Counted from the first letter of the stretch, positions 53,843-64,000 are shown. The stretch: DNA of 64,000 nt from Amycolatopsis alba DSM 44262 (GCF_000384215.1 NZ_KB913032.1:4481665-4545664); one strand, 5' to 3'. Notes: a model not told the origin generated them from the letters alone. Numbers and translations: made by a program.

Positions 53843-53850
53843 ACGCGATC
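53825..53850 (+). repeat. TAATCGCGAT repeat supplying stop codons of HAD gene and ubiA
   Basis: This forward AGCGGGC copy with AAACGCGATC end has its TAA (53840-53842) ending the HAD gene and, on the other strand, TAG (53841-53839) ending ubiA as ADRV-stop. The geometry is identical to the tsaE/accDA copy. Confidence 0.93.
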
Positions 53851-54702
53851 TGCCAGCAGGAAGCCCAGGAAGAGCACCATGCCGACCTGGTTGTTGTTCA
53901 GGAACGCCCGGAACCAGCCGTCTCGCTCCCGGCGCGCGGTCAGCCGGGCCTGGTGGACGAACAGCGCGCCCGCGACCACGACGGCGAGGTGGAACTCCCA
54001 GCCGAGCGAGCCCACGTGGCCGATCACCACCATGAGCACCAGCATCGCGCCCTGCAGGACACCGACGGCCAGCCTGTCGTGGCGGCCGAACAGGATCGCC
54101 GTCGACTTCACGCCGATCTTCAGATCGTCGTCCCGGTCGACGGCGGCGTACTGCGTGTCGTACGCGACGACCCACAGCAGGTTCGCGAGGAACAGGAGCC
54201 AGCAAACCGGCGGCAGCGATTCCCCCGAGGCGGCGAAAGCCATCGGGATCGACCAGCCGAACGCCGCGCCCAGCACCACCTGCGGCAGATGCGTGTAGCG
54301 CTTCGCGAACGGATACGCGCACGCCAGCGCCAGTGCCACCACCGAGAGCACGATGGTCAAGGAGTTGAGCGTCGTGACCACCAGGAACGAAAGCAGGACC
54401 AGGACGCCGAACAGGTAGCGCGCCTCCTTGCCCGTCGCCGCGCCACTGGGCAGCGGACGATTCGCGGTGCGCTTGACGTGACCGTCGAACCCGCGGTCCG
54501 CGTAGTCGTTCACCACACAGCCCGCCGCGCGCATCAGCCACACCCCGGCGACGAAAGCGGTGAGGATCCAAGGCGACGGCGGGCCGGCGATCCACAACGC
54601 CCACAGTGCCGGCCACAGGAGCAGCAGTGCGCCGATCGGCTTGTCCGCCCGCATCAGGCGCAGGTACACCGGCAGCTTGTCCCGCGCGAGGAGCAGCGAC
54701 AT
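53839..54702 (-). CDS. ubiA: 4-hydroxybenzoate polyprenyltransferase UbiA
   Basis: UbiA prenylates 4-hydroxybenzoate in ubiquinone synthesis. The two aspartate-rich motifs are [20 protein letters not shown] (about residue 68) and [20 protein letters not shown] (about 185), with eight to nine membrane helices. From memory the protein looks much closer to enterobacterial UbiA than to actinobacterial prenyltransferases: [35 protein letters not shown] and [20 protein letters not shown] are nearly unchanged. Actinobacteria normally use menaquinone, so horizontal transfer is likely. ATG 54702 has GGGGAGG upstream. The product is 287 aa, and its TAG stop lies in a repeat. Confidence 0.92.
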   Translation of the reverse strand: MSLLLARDKLPVYLRLMRADKPIGALLLLWPALWALWIAGPPSPWILTAFVAGVWLMRAAGCVVNDYADRGFDGHVKRTANRPLPSGAATGKEARYLFGVLVLLSFLVVTTLNSLTIVLSVVALALACAYPFAKRYTHLPQVVLGAAFGWSIPMAFAASGESLPPVCWLLFLANLLWVVAYDTQYAAVDRDDDLKIGVKSTAILFGRHDRLAVGVLQGAMLVLMVVIGHVGSLGWEFHLAVVVAGALFVHQARLTARRERDGWFRAFLNNNQVGMVLFLGFLLADRV

Positions 54703-54880
54703 CGTTCCTCCCCCTCCGGCGTGCGTCGATCCGAAGGTAGGGGCACGACGGCGGATGCGGTCCGAACTCGGCCCCCAGGGGCAAGGTGCTGTAATCGGAT
54801 GGGCACACCGCGCGGTAAAACGGCCGGTCAGGGCTTCGGCGACGCCGTTTTCGGGAGGTGAGCGGACCCTCCTTGCGAGA

Positions 54881-54907
54881 CTGGCACTCACATGGCTAGA
54901 GTGCTAA
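54881..54907 (+). promoter_or_regulatory. CIRCE element before groES
   Basis: CTGGCACTC, nine bases, then GAGTGCTAA matches the HrcA operator TTAGCACTC-N9-GAGTGCTAA with two differences in the left half. A plausible promoter overlaps it (TTGCGA at 54873, TAGAGT at 54897), so HrcA binding would block initiation. Confidence 0.88.
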
Positions 54908-55007
54908 TTGCACGGCCCGAACACGCCCCGGCACCCGCGACGGCGGGGGTGGGTAGGAGCCGTAACTCATCCTGCCAACGCTTTCGACGACCGTGGAGGT
55001 CAACCCG

Positions 55008-55301
55008 GTGAGCGTGAACATCAAGCCGCTCGAGGACAAGATCGTTGTCCAGACGAGTGAGGCCGAGGAGACGACCGCTTCCGGCCTCGTCATCCCCGAC
55101 ACCGCCAAGGAGAAGCCCCAGGAGGGCAAGGTTCTGGCCGTTGGTCCGGGCCGCATCGACGACAAGGGCAACCGCGTCCCGCTCGACGTTTCCGTCGGCG
55201 ACGTCGTCATCTACTCCAAGTACGGCGGCACCGAAGTGAAGTACAACGGTGAGGACTACTTGATCCTCTCCGCTCGCGACGTGCTGGCCGTCATCAACTG
55301 A
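55008..55301 (+). CDS. groES: Co-chaperonin GroES
   Basis: This is the 97-aa lid of the chaperonin. [20 protein letters not shown], the mobile-loop region [18 protein letters not shown], and [20 protein letters not shown] are diagnostic. GTG 55008 is chosen because TGGAGGT at 54994-55000 is seven bases upstream; the in-frame extension to 54993 overlaps that site. It is controlled by the CIRCE element about 100 bases upstream and is followed by an attenuator-like hairpin before groEL1. Confidence 0.97.
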   Translation: MSVNIKPLEDKIVVQTSEAEETTASGLVIPDTAKEKPQEGKVLAVGPGRIDDKGNRVPLDVSVGDVVIYSKYGGTEVKYNGEDYLILSARDVLAVIN

Positions 55302-55320
55302 CGTCCGCTCTCAGCGCATG

Positions 55321-55365
55321 ACGCCCCGGGCCCCGCATTGCCGGGGACCGGGGCGTTCGTGTTTT
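55321..55365 (+). terminator. Attenuator-like hairpin between groES and groEL1
   Basis: ACGCCCCGG-g-CCCCG pairs with CGGGG-a-CCGGGGCGT around CATTGC and is followed by TCGTGTTTT. It has the form of an intrinsic terminator in the 99-base gap inside the operon. Confidence 0.8.
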
Positions 55366-55376
55366 CCGAGCAGTAA

Positions 55377-57014
<1,638 letters not shown>

Positions 57015-57026
57015 TTCCACCCCCGA

Positions 57027-57068
57027 AGCGGGGCGGCACTCCACCCGGAGTGCCGCCCCGCTTTGCTG
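57027..57068 (+). terminator. Intrinsic terminator after groEL1
   Basis: AGCGGGGCGGCACTCC pairs perfectly with GGAGTGCCGCCCCGCT around ACCC, followed by TTGCTGT. Confidence 0.92.
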
Positions 57069-57086
57069 TCCCGACCTCGAACCGGA

Positions 57087-57168
57087 GCGATGTTCGCGGG
57101 CTAATCGCGATCCGGTGGCGGGGGAGCCCAGGAGCAGGCAGATCGACTTTCGCGGGCTAATCGCGATC
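57087..57168 (+). repeat. Two TAATCGCGAT repeats in direct array, 56-bp period
   Basis: Forward copies lie at 57087-57112 (ATGTT subtype) and 57143-57168 (ACTTT subtype), 56 bases apart, the same period as the array at 30616. They sit between two convergent terminators. Confidence 0.92.
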
Positions 57169-57178
57169 CGGGGCCGGG

Positions 57179-57223
57179 GACGCGGAAGGGCGGCACCCCA
57201 CCCGGATGCCGCCCTTCCGCGTC
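57179..57223 (-). terminator. Intrinsic terminator of the whiB gene
   Basis: GACGCGGAAGGGCGGCA at 57179-57195 pairs perfectly with 57207-57223 around an 11-base loop. It lies 16 bases after the minus-strand whiB stop. Confidence 0.8.
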
Positions 57224-57238
57224 GCCGACTCGGCCGGA

Positions 57239-57541
57239 TCAGCCGTTCGACATGCTCAATGTGCGCTTGTCCGCCTTGATGATGTGCTCGCGTTCCGATT
57301 CAGACAGCCCGCCCCAGATCCCGTACGGCTCGTGCACGGCGAGCGCGTGGTTCCGGCACATGGCCAGCACCGGGCAAGCCAGGCACACGGCTTTGGCCCT
57401 CGCCTCGCGGCGGGCTCTGGCAGGCCCGCGTTCGCCGTCAGGGTGAAAGAAGGACGCGCTGTCCATGCCCCGGCACGACCCCTCCAGCTGCCAGTCCCAC
57501 ACATCCGCGTTGGGTCCTGGGAGCCTGCGTGTGTCCGCCAT
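57239..57541 (-). CDS. whiB3: WhiB-family iron-sulfur regulator (WhiB3/WhiD type)
   Basis: This 100-aa regulator binds a [4Fe-4S] cluster through four Cys: GSCRGMD and the CLACPVLAMC cluster. DSASFFHPDGERG, the GIWGGLSESER turn and a basic C-terminus are family features; PGPNADVWDWQLEG at the start matches WhiB3 of M. tuberculosis and WhiD of Streptomyces, as does its position near groEL1. Such proteins bind the housekeeping sigma factor and respond to redox state. ATG 57541 has GGAGG eight bases upstream; ATG 57559 is an alternative. Confidence 0.92.
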   Translation of the reverse strand: MADTRRLPGPNADVWDWQLEGSCRGMDSASFFHPDGERGPARARREARAKAVCLACPVLAMCRNHALAVHEPYGIWGGLSESEREHIIKADKRTLSMSNG

Positions 57542-57750
57542 CCTGACCGCCTCCGTCATCCGGTCGAAGCGTTTACCTGCTCTGCTGCGCTGCGGATACT
57601 CCATTCGGTGCAACGGCCGTAACGTTAGAAGCGCGCCAATACTTGTTCAAGAGATTCAAGACGATTCAGCCGTTAGGCATCCCCCGGATGTGTGAGCGGT
57701 ACTTTCCGTTCCGGTTGCCCCCGCCCCGGCCTGCCTGGATATTGGGTCGA

Positions 57751-58704
57751 GTGGGATCTCGGATCAGCAGTGAAGAACCCACCCTGCCGGTGGCCTCGGT
57801 CGCTCGCCGGCTCGGGGTCGCACCGTCCACCCTGCGCACCTGGGACCGTAGATACGGCGTAGGGCCGAGCCGCCACACCAACGGCCGTCACCGCCGCTAC
57901 GGCAGCTCCGACATCGGCCGTCTCGAACTGATGCAGCGCGCGTTGCTCCGCGGCGCCTCGACGGCCGAAGCGGCGAAGTACGCGCTCGAACAGATGCCCC
58001 GGACGGCCACGGAGACCCCGGAATCCTCCGTGGTCCAAGTGGACGAGCGGGCCGCCGCGCCGACGGCCGAGGATCACGACGTCCCGTCCCGTCTCGCCAG
58101 ACGCTTGAGCACGGCGGCGCTCGCGATGGACTTCGGCGCGGTTCAGCGCATGCTCGCCGACACGATCCGCGAACTCGGCGTCCTGCCCGCCTGGACCGGG
58201 GTGGTGTCGCCGGTCCTGACCGCGCTGGGCGCGCGCTGGCGCGGCGTCAGCGCCGGCGCTGAGGTCGAGTACCTGCTCGCCGAATGCGTCTACGCGGCCC
58301 TCGTCCGCGCGACGCCGGTGCTCCGAGAACCGCGCAACCAGCGGCCGGTTCTGCTGACCTGCGTGCCGGACGAGCGTGACAACCTGCCGATGTACGCGCT
58401 CGCGGCGGCGCTCGGCGGCCGGCGGATCGGCGCCCAGCTGTTCGGCGCCTCCCTGCCCGCCGAGGTGCTCGCGGTGACGGTCCGCCGCAGTGTCCCGGCG
58501 GCGGTGGTGTTGTGGTCGGGACGGCCCGCGACCGCGGACCCGCGCCTGTTCGCCAGGGTCTCCCGCGGCCGTCAGCGCAGCAGGCTGTTCGCCTGTGGCC
58601 CCGGCTGGGATCCCGCCACGCTCCCGGACAAGATCGAACTCCTCGGCGAACTGAAGACGGCCGCGGACCGGATCGAGCATGTTCTTGTCGGTGGAAGGCG
58701 CTAG
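57751..58704 (+). CDS. MerR-family regulator with degenerate B12-binding domain
   Basis: The N-terminus is a MerR winged helix (LPVASVARRLGVAPSTLRTW, then RRYGSSDIGRLELMQRALL). The C-terminal half resembles the cobalamin-binding photoreceptor module of CarH: a helical bundle with RWRGVSAGAEVEYLLAEC and a Rossmann-like domain starting VLLTCVPDERDNLPMYALAA. In CarH the bundle has W-x9-E-H and the Rossmann part has a His cobalt ligand; here these are E-Y and Asp. It may therefore sense something other than B12. GTG 57751 is a tentative start, ATG 57688 an alternative. The product is about 317 aa. Confidence 0.8.
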   Translation: MGSRISSEEPTLPVASVARRLGVAPSTLRTWDRRYGVGPSRHTNGRHRRYGSSDIGRLELMQRALLRGASTAEAAKYALEQMPRTATETPESSVVQVDERAAAPTAEDHDVPSRLARRLSTAALAMDFGAVQRMLADTIRELGVLPAWTGVVSPVLTALGARWRGVSAGAEVEYLLAECVYAALVRATPVLREPRNQRPVLLTCVPDERDNLPMYALAAALGGRRIGAQLFGASLPAEVLAVTVRRSVPAAVVLWSGRPATADPRLFARVSRGRQRSRLFACGPGWDPATLPDKIELLGELKTAADRIEHVLVGGRR

Positions 58705-58713
58705 AAAGGACCG

Positions 58714-59553
58714 ATGGAAGAGTCCTTGCGGTCCGCCGCGTTCGGTGACGGCGTCCCGCCGCCGAACCCCTTCGCGGTGCCCGCGTCACCTCGCGGACGG
58801 CTGCTCGCCGCGATCGGGCTCGGCGCCCGCGGCCGGTACGCGGCGGCGGCCACCCTGCTGACCGGGTTACGCGCGAGCGGCGATCCGGTGCTCGCGTCGC
58901 TGGCCGCGAGCACGCTGGCGTCGCATCGGCGGCAGCTTGGCGGGCACGCGGCGGCTCTCGTCCTCGACGGTGAGGCGCTCGCGCTGACGATCGGGGAGCC
59001 GCGAGACGAACCCGACCCCGACGGCCTGGACGCCGAGGGGGCGAGGGCGGACGCCCTGCTCGGTCTCGCGGCGGACAACCTCGGGCGCGGCAGGCTGACC
59101 GCCGCCCGGCGGTTGCTGGCGCGTGCGGAGCCGCACATCGGCAACTGGCGTACCCGGACCAGGGCCGGTTGGGTGGGCGCGGAAATCGAACTGGCGAGTA
59201 ACATTTCCGGCGCCGCGATCGCACCTGCGGAAATGGCGCTGGAAACAGCGCGGGTCCGTGGCGCGTGCCGACATGTCGTCAAATCGCAGCTTGTACTCGG
59301 CGTGACCGTCGCGAATGGAAGTTCCGCTGAGCGGGACCGCGCGAAAGCGCTGGTGGAGAGCGCGCGAGAGACCGCCGAGAAATACGAATTCAATTCACTT
59401 CTGTGGGTGGCGTGCCTGGTCGAGGCCGACTTGGCGGCAGGACACGCCGATGAGTATCGATTCAGAGGTGCCGAACTGTTGCACGCAGTGTTACGGCATG
59501 CGGATCCTTGCGGGAGGTGGCTCGCACGGGAATCTCCGTGGGTCCCCCTCTGA
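58714..59553 (+). CDS. Hypothetical helical (TPR-like) protein
   Basis: The 279-aa protein has no signal peptide and is almost entirely Ala/Leu/Arg-rich helices of TPR-like spacing (GRYAAAATLLTGLRASGDPV, ALLGLAADNLGRGRLTAARR and ARETAEKYEFNSLLWVACLV). I do not recognise a family. ATG 58714 follows AGAAAGGACCG, nine bases after the MerR-like gene, so the two are probably co-transcribed. It sits in the developmental-regulator block, where M. tuberculosis has the uncharacterised Rv3415c. Confidence 0.75.
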   Translation: MEESLRSAAFGDGVPPPNPFAVPASPRGRLLAAIGLGARGRYAAAATLLTGLRASGDPVLASLAASTLASHRRQLGGHAAALVLDGEALALTIGEPRDEPDPDGLDAEGARADALLGLAADNLGRGRLTAARRLLARAEPHIGNWRTRTRAGWVGAEIELASNISGAAIAPAEMALETARVRGACRHVVKSQLVLGVTVANGSSAERDRAKALVESARETAEKYEFNSLLWVACLVEADLAAGHADEYRFRGAELLHAVLRHADPCGRWLARESPWVPL

Positions 59554-59693
59554 GGGCGTCTAGCCTGTTGGAGGGCCCATTCCGGCAACCGGGCTAAGAA
59601 CTTTCAAAAAAAGCCACCGGATCGTGTCAAGGTTCGGGCTAAAGCGTCCGATAGGGGAAGTGGAATGTCACCCGGCTGCAGGAAGGAAACCCC

Positions 59694-60290
59694 GTGACGA
59701 CGGTCTTGATCTGCGACGACCGACGCAGTGTCCGCGAAGGGCTCACTCGAGTGATGTCCGCGGTCCCAGGGGTCAGTCGCATCGACTGCGTAGCGCACGG
59801 TGACGAGCTGCTGGCCCGGTACTCCCGTCAGCCGGTCGACGTCGTGCTGGTCGGAACCCAGCGCGCTGTCCCGACTGGCGTCGAAGCCACCAGGCGGCTC
59901 GTCTCGGCGAACCCCCAAGCGAACGTGATCGTGTTCGGCGCCCCGGACGATGCGGGCAGCATCGCCGCCGCCATCGCCGGCGGAGCCCGCGGCTACCTGC
60001 GCTGGGACGCCTCGCGTCCCGAGCTGGTCGCCGCACTGGCGCATACGCTCGCCAGCACTTCGGTGCCGGCGCCGCGTCAGCCGTCGGACCCCGGTGTCCA
60101 GCTCACCGAGCGCGAGCTCCAGGTGCTCCGCGGGATGAGCCAGGGCAAGAGCAACGGACAGATCGGCCGCGAGCTGTACCTGTCCGAGGACACCGTGAAG
60201 ACCCACGCGCGCCGCTTGTTCCGCAAGCTCGGCGTGCGGGACCGCGCTCAGGCGGTCGCCCACGGATTCCGCCGTGGACTTGTTTCCTGA
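59694..60290 (+). CDS. bldM: BldM-like atypical response regulator
   Basis: The 198-aa protein has an N-terminal receiver-like domain and a LuxR-type HTH (LTERELQVLRGMSQGKSNGQ, then LYLSEDTVKTHARRLFRKLG). The HTH and GGARGYLRWDASRPELVAAL resemble Streptomyces BldM, and bldM lies in this same position upstream of the sigma factor and guaB. The receiver keeps Asp8 and Asp9 but has Gly54 where the phosphoacceptor Asp is expected (VDVVLVGTQRAV), and lacks the conserved Lys. It should act without phosphorylation, as BldM does. GTG 59694 is the start. Confidence 0.88.
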   Translation: MTTVLICDDRRSVREGLTRVMSAVPGVSRIDCVAHGDELLARYSRQPVDVVLVGTQRAVPTGVEATRRLVSANPQANVIVFGAPDDAGSIAAAIAGGARGYLRWDASRPELVAALAHTLASTSVPAPRQPSDPGVQLTERELQVLRGMSQGKSNGQIGRELYLSEDTVKTHARRLFRKLGVRDRAQAVAHGFRRGLVS

Positions 60291-60672
60291 CACCGCTTTC
60301 TCGACTTCGCTGGTTGGATCGCACGACGGGTGACGAAACGGGCCGGGGGCGTACCCCTGGCCCGTACCTGTGTTTCCTGTCACGCTTCGCACACTTATGC
60401 TCACCGCTCGGGCACTCTGGCCCGAGCGTGTCCGCCTCCGGGCGGACCGTCGTACCCCACTGCGTTCCCGCTCGTTGAAAGTTCGACTACGAGTGCGGGG
60501 AGCCAGGAAGATCCGGGTTCAGCGTGCTCGCCGGAAAGGCGGCGCGCCGATGGCGGTCGTCAATCAAGGCGGCGCGTCCGGGCGGTACGGTAGCTGTCAC
60601 CGGTAGTGGCATCCGAAGTCACACGCCGGACTCTTTGCACGCCTATACGTAACACTGGGACTGTTGTCTGCG
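60291..60672 (+). other. Spacer before sigD with terminator-like hairpins
   Basis: This is 382 bases without a convincing gene. A hairpin at 60338-60365 (ACGGGCC with GGCCCGT around GGGG/CCCC) followed by ACCTGTGTTT probably ends the bldM transcript. GCTCGGGC/GCCCGAGC at 60406-60427 and TCCGCC/GGCGGA at 60431-60446 are further small stems. The sigD promoter should lie in the last 100 bases. Confidence 0.6.
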
Positions 60673-61245
60673 ATGGCCAATGTGGGGGACGGACTGGATG
60701 AGCCGGTCGCCGCGGCTGTTGAGGGTGATCCTCAAGCGGTCGAGCGGTTGCTGGCGGCCATCCGTCCTTTGGTAGTGCGGTACTGCCGCGCTCGGGTTGG
60801 CAGGCAGGAGCGTTCGTTCGCTTCCGCAGACGACGTTGCTCAGGAGGTGTGTCTCGCGGTGCTCACGGCATTGCCTTCGTACCGTGATCAGGGCCGCCCG
60901 TTCCTGGCCTTCGTCTACGGGATCGCCCAGCACAAGGTGGCCGACGCGCATCGCGCCGCGGCCCGTAACCGCGCCGAACCGGTCGCCGAAGTCCCCGACG
61001 AGGTCGAGGGCGGCGTCGGCCCCGAACAGCGCGCCCTTCAGGGCGAGCTGAACGAGCGCATGTCGCAGCTGTTGCGTGTCCTGCCCGACAAACAGCGTGA
61101 GATCGTGGTCCTGCGCGTCGTCGTGGGGCTGTCCGCCGAAGAGACGGCCGAGGCCGTGGGGTCCACGCCCGGTGCCGTCCGGGTGGCCCAGCATCGCGCC
61201 TTGGCGCGCCTACGTAAGGTTCTGGCCGCTGAGGAGGTGATCTGA
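60673..61245 (+). CDS. sigD: ECF RNA polymerase sigma factor SigD
   Basis: This 190-aa ECF sigma factor has region 2 (YCRARVGRQERSFASADDVA, then QEVCLAVLTALPSYRDQGRP) and region 4 (LPDKQREIVVLRVVVGLSAE, then ETAEAVGSTPGAVRVAQHRA). It is followed directly by the RsdA-type anti-sigma gene, whose GTG comes right after the stop, as in M. tuberculosis Rv3414c-Rv3413c. ATG 60673 is chosen; TTG 60664 is in frame. Regulation is expected by membrane sequestration and proteolytic release. Confidence 0.92.
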   Translation: MANVGDGLDEPVAAAVEGDPQAVERLLAAIRPLVVRYCRARVGRQERSFASADDVAQEVCLAVLTALPSYRDQGRPFLAFVYGIAQHKVADAHRAAARNRAEPVAEVPDEVEGGVGPEQRALQGELNERMSQLLRVLPDKQREIVVLRVVVGLSAEETAEAVGSTPGAVRVAQHRALARLRKVLAAEEVI

Positions 61246-62199
61246 GTGACCGACCGCGACCATCGGTTCTCCCCTGGGACCGATCGTGAACTGACGGCTT
61301 TCGAGAGGGGGCTGACGTCCTCCGAAGCCGAGTTCGCCGCTGATCTGTCGGCCGTTCAGGCCGATGACGCACTGCTCGACGCCCTCGGTGGCTCCGACCC
61401 GAAGATGGCCGACGACCTCGGCGATCAGGAACTCAACGCGCTGCTGCTGGCCTGGCGGCGTGACATCGACAGCGAGCCGCTCGCGGAACTCGTCGACGTC
61501 GACACCGCCGTCGTCACCGTGAAGACGGCCGCGCTCGCCCGCAAGCACGGGGGAAGACGTCGGCTGCTGGTCCCGGTGGCCGCCGCCGCGGCCGTCCTGG
61601 CCATCGCCTTCGCCGGTACTGGCCTCGCCGCGAAGGACGCGCAGCCTGGTGACACGCTCTGGGGCCTGACCAAGGTGCTTTACGCCGACCACGCCCGGTC
61701 GGTCGAGGCTGCCGCGGCAGCCAAACTCGATCTGGAGAAGGCCAACCTCGCGCTCGCCGGCGGGCGCCTCGACGACGCGCGCAAGGCGCTCGACGAGGCG
61801 CAGGCCGCGCTGAGCCAGGTGACCGACGACGAAAACCGCGACCAGCTGCTCGAGCAGCACCGCCAGTTGAGTGCTCAGCTGCAGAACCCCGGTCAGCAGC
61901 CGCTGCCCCCGGATCAGCAGACGACCACGCAGACCCCGGTCGCGACGACCCCGCAGCCCACTCCGCAGCCGACCGCTCCGCCGACGTCGCTGCCAGGAGG
62001 CGGCAACCCCGGCACCAGTCTGCCGGGCACCACGACTCCCACACCGACTCCGCCGACTTCGACGAAGACGAGCGAGCCTCCGCCGCCCACGACGTCGACG
62101 ACACCGCCGGCCTCGGGCAACGACCCCGGTGGCTCGCGTAACGAGCCGTCGCCGGGAGCCGGAGCGCAGGCGCCCGCCGCCGCGGTCCAGACGCCGTAG
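61246..62199 (+). CDS. rsdA: Anti-sigma-D factor RsdA
   Basis: RsdA holds SigD inactive at the membrane. The N-terminal sigma-binding segment includes DDLGDQELNALLLAWRRDID (residues about 56-75). One membrane helix spans residues 107-129 (LLVPVAAAAAVLAIAFAGTG). The extracytoplasmic part has a helical region (AAAAAKLDLEKANLALAGGR) and a long Pro/Thr/Gly-rich tail of about 110 residues, likely wall-spanning. It lacks the zinc motif of typical ZAS anti-sigma factors, as expected for RsdA. GTG 61246 immediately follows sigD. The product is 317 aa. Confidence 0.9.
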   Translation: MTDRDHRFSPGTDRELTAFERGLTSSEAEFAADLSAVQADDALLDALGGSDPKMADDLGDQELNALLLAWRRDIDSEPLAELVDVDTAVVTVKTAALARKHGGRRRLLVPVAAAAAVLAIAFAGTGLAAKDAQPGDTLWGLTKVLYADHARSVEAAAAAKLDLEKANLALAGGRLDDARKALDEAQAALSQVTDDENRDQLLEQHRQLSAQLQNPGQQPLPPDQQTTTQTPVATTPQPTPQPTAPPTSLPGGGNPGTSLPGTTTPTPTPPTSTKTSEPPPPTTSTTPPASGNDPGGSRNEPSPGAGAQAPAAAVQTP

Positions 62200-62212
62200 C
62201 ACCCCAGAACGC

Positions 62213-62253
62213 CGGAAGGGCCTGGTGAGATCTCTCACCAGGCCCTTCCGTTT
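62213..62253 (+). terminator. Intrinsic terminator after rsdA
   Basis: CGGAAGGGCCTGGTGAGA pairs perfectly with TCTCACCAGGCCCTTCCG around two bases and is followed by TTTC. It abuts the interspersed repeat at 62253. Confidence 0.92.
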
Positions 62254-62278
62254 CGACTTTCGCGGGCTAATCGCGATC
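62253..62278 (+). repeat. TAATCGCGAT repeat overlapping the DUF5319 stop
   Basis: This consensus forward copy has a last GATC that overlaps the minus-strand TGA (62279-62277). It lies between the rsdA terminator and the convergent DUF5319 gene. Confidence 0.92.
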
Positions 62279-62663
62279 AGTAGGCGCTCTCGTTGGCCGT
62301 CACACCGTCCGCGAAGCCGCGGCAGTAGTCCCAGCTCACATAGTCACCGGGGTTCGGATCGAACGCGGGCTCGTGCGGCCGCATGCGGCCGTCGGCGAGC
62401 AGCTGCTCGAGACTGGCGCGCAGCAGATGCCAGTCGTGGTAGTGGGGTTCGTCGCATTCACCGCAGTCGACCACGATCCCGCGCACTCCTCGCGGTTCGA
62501 GAAGCGCCTGATAGACGGCGAGATCGGAGAGGTCGGCCAGCAACTCGGTGCGCTCTTCGTCGCTGATCGGCTCGTCGAGCCGGTCAGCGTCGTCGATGAA
62601 CGCGCGGGCCGGGTCGTCCGGGTCATCCGCGAACGGGTCTGGGGGCAACGCATCTTGCGGCAC
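62277..62663 (-). CDS. DUF5319 family protein
   Basis: The 128-aa acidic protein is of unknown function and conserved in actinobacteria next to guaB and sigD (Rv3412 in M. tuberculosis). A CxxC-His cluster, DCGECDEPHYHDWHLLRASL, suggests metal binding. The N-terminus is Asp/Pro-rich and the C-terminal part has DPNPGDYVSWDYCRGFADG. GTG 62663 starts the gene. Its TGA is part of the interspersed repeat at 62253. It is convergent with rsdA and divergent from guaB. Confidence 0.88.
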   Translation of the reverse strand: MPQDALPPDPFADDPDDPARAFIDDADRLDEPISDEERTELLADLSDLAVYQALLEPRGVRGIVVDCGECDEPHYHDWHLLRASLEQLLADGRMRPHEPAFDPNPGDYVSWDYCRGFADGVTANESAY

Positions 62664-62780
62664 GCCTGCACGCTACCGGGCGCCCACCCGGACCGGGCGG
62701 CCGCCCGGCCCGGATATCATGAGGGGCAGGCCCCCGCCGTGTTGTCACAAGCCACGGCGGCTCTCATTAGTCACCGCTAG

Positions 62781-64000
<1,220 letters not shown>

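Noticed and set aside
60301..60323. A possible decayed interspersed repeat (TCGACTTCGCTGGTTGGATC)
   Set aside because: It matches the ends but not the central CTAATCGCG; too many differences to count.
60649..60656. GTAACACT as a SigD-type -35 element for autoregulation
   Set aside because: It lies only about 17 bases before the sigD start codon, leaving no room for a -10 and leader.

Overview
The window is a high-GC actinobacterial chromosome segment. Gene order and protein similarity, judged from memory without searches, point to a Pseudonocardiaceae genome, most likely Amycolatopsis or a near relative. The backbone matches the conserved actinobacterial block that is Rv3411c to Rv3450c in Mycobacterium tuberculosis: an ESX-4-type secretion locus, rplM-rpsI, glmM, glmS, nnr, alr, tsaE, tsaB-rimI-tsaD, groES-groEL1, a WhiB3/WhiD-type gene, sigD-rsdA and guaB. 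The bldM-sigD-guaB end also matches the Streptomyces order.

Layout. 1-16.2 kb is a type VII secretion (ESX-4-like) locus: a partial gene and eccE on the minus strand; eccB and a small/large WXG pair on plus; mycP and eccD on minus; eccC, an Hsp70-like T7SS-associated protein, a small acidic-tailed protein and the two WXG100 genes on plus. 16.3-17.9 kb has a DUF4333-like protein and a lipoprotein. 18.2-20.8 kb is rplM-rpsI and glmM. 20.9-30.5 kb holds two paralogous three-gene cassettes of predicted T7SS proteins, separated by a short P450-like gene, a fatty-acyl-AMP ligase and an acyl carrier protein. 30.7-35 kb has an alpha/beta hydrolase, glmS and nnr. 35.2-38.6 kb is a DeoR regulator, xylulokinase and sugar-ABC ATPase. 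38.6-46.6 kb is alr, a hydrolase, tsaE, an accDA-matB pair on minus, and tsaB-rimI-tsaD. 46.6-53 kb has wecB, an LAxTG mini-protein, a choice-of-anchor P protein, exosortase P, a GT2 glycosyltransferase and an amidase. 53.2-57 kb is a HAD phosphatase, a strikingly proteobacteria-like ubiA, and groES-groEL1 behind a CIRCE site. 57.2-64 kb is a developmental and sigma-factor block (WhiB, a CarH-like MerR, a BldM-like regulator, SigD-RsdA, DUF5319) ending in a truncated guaB.

The most unusual feature is a short interspersed repeat of about 26 bp with core CTTTCGCGGGCTAATCGCGA. I found 29 copies in 64 kb: 19 between genes, 6 read in frame inside protein-coding genes, and 4 overlapping gene 3' ends. 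At two convergent gene pairs a single copy supplies the stop codons of both genes. Copies also form inverted pairs with matching sequence subtype and direct arrays with a 56-bp period. In one reading frame the repeat carries a TAG stop, and the two in-gene copies read in that frame both carry TTG instead. This resembles palindromic elements that colonise coding regions in Rickettsia or iterated motifs such as HIP1 in cyanobacteria, but I know of no description of this one.

No tRNA, rRNA, insertion sequence, prophage or CRISPR array was recognised.
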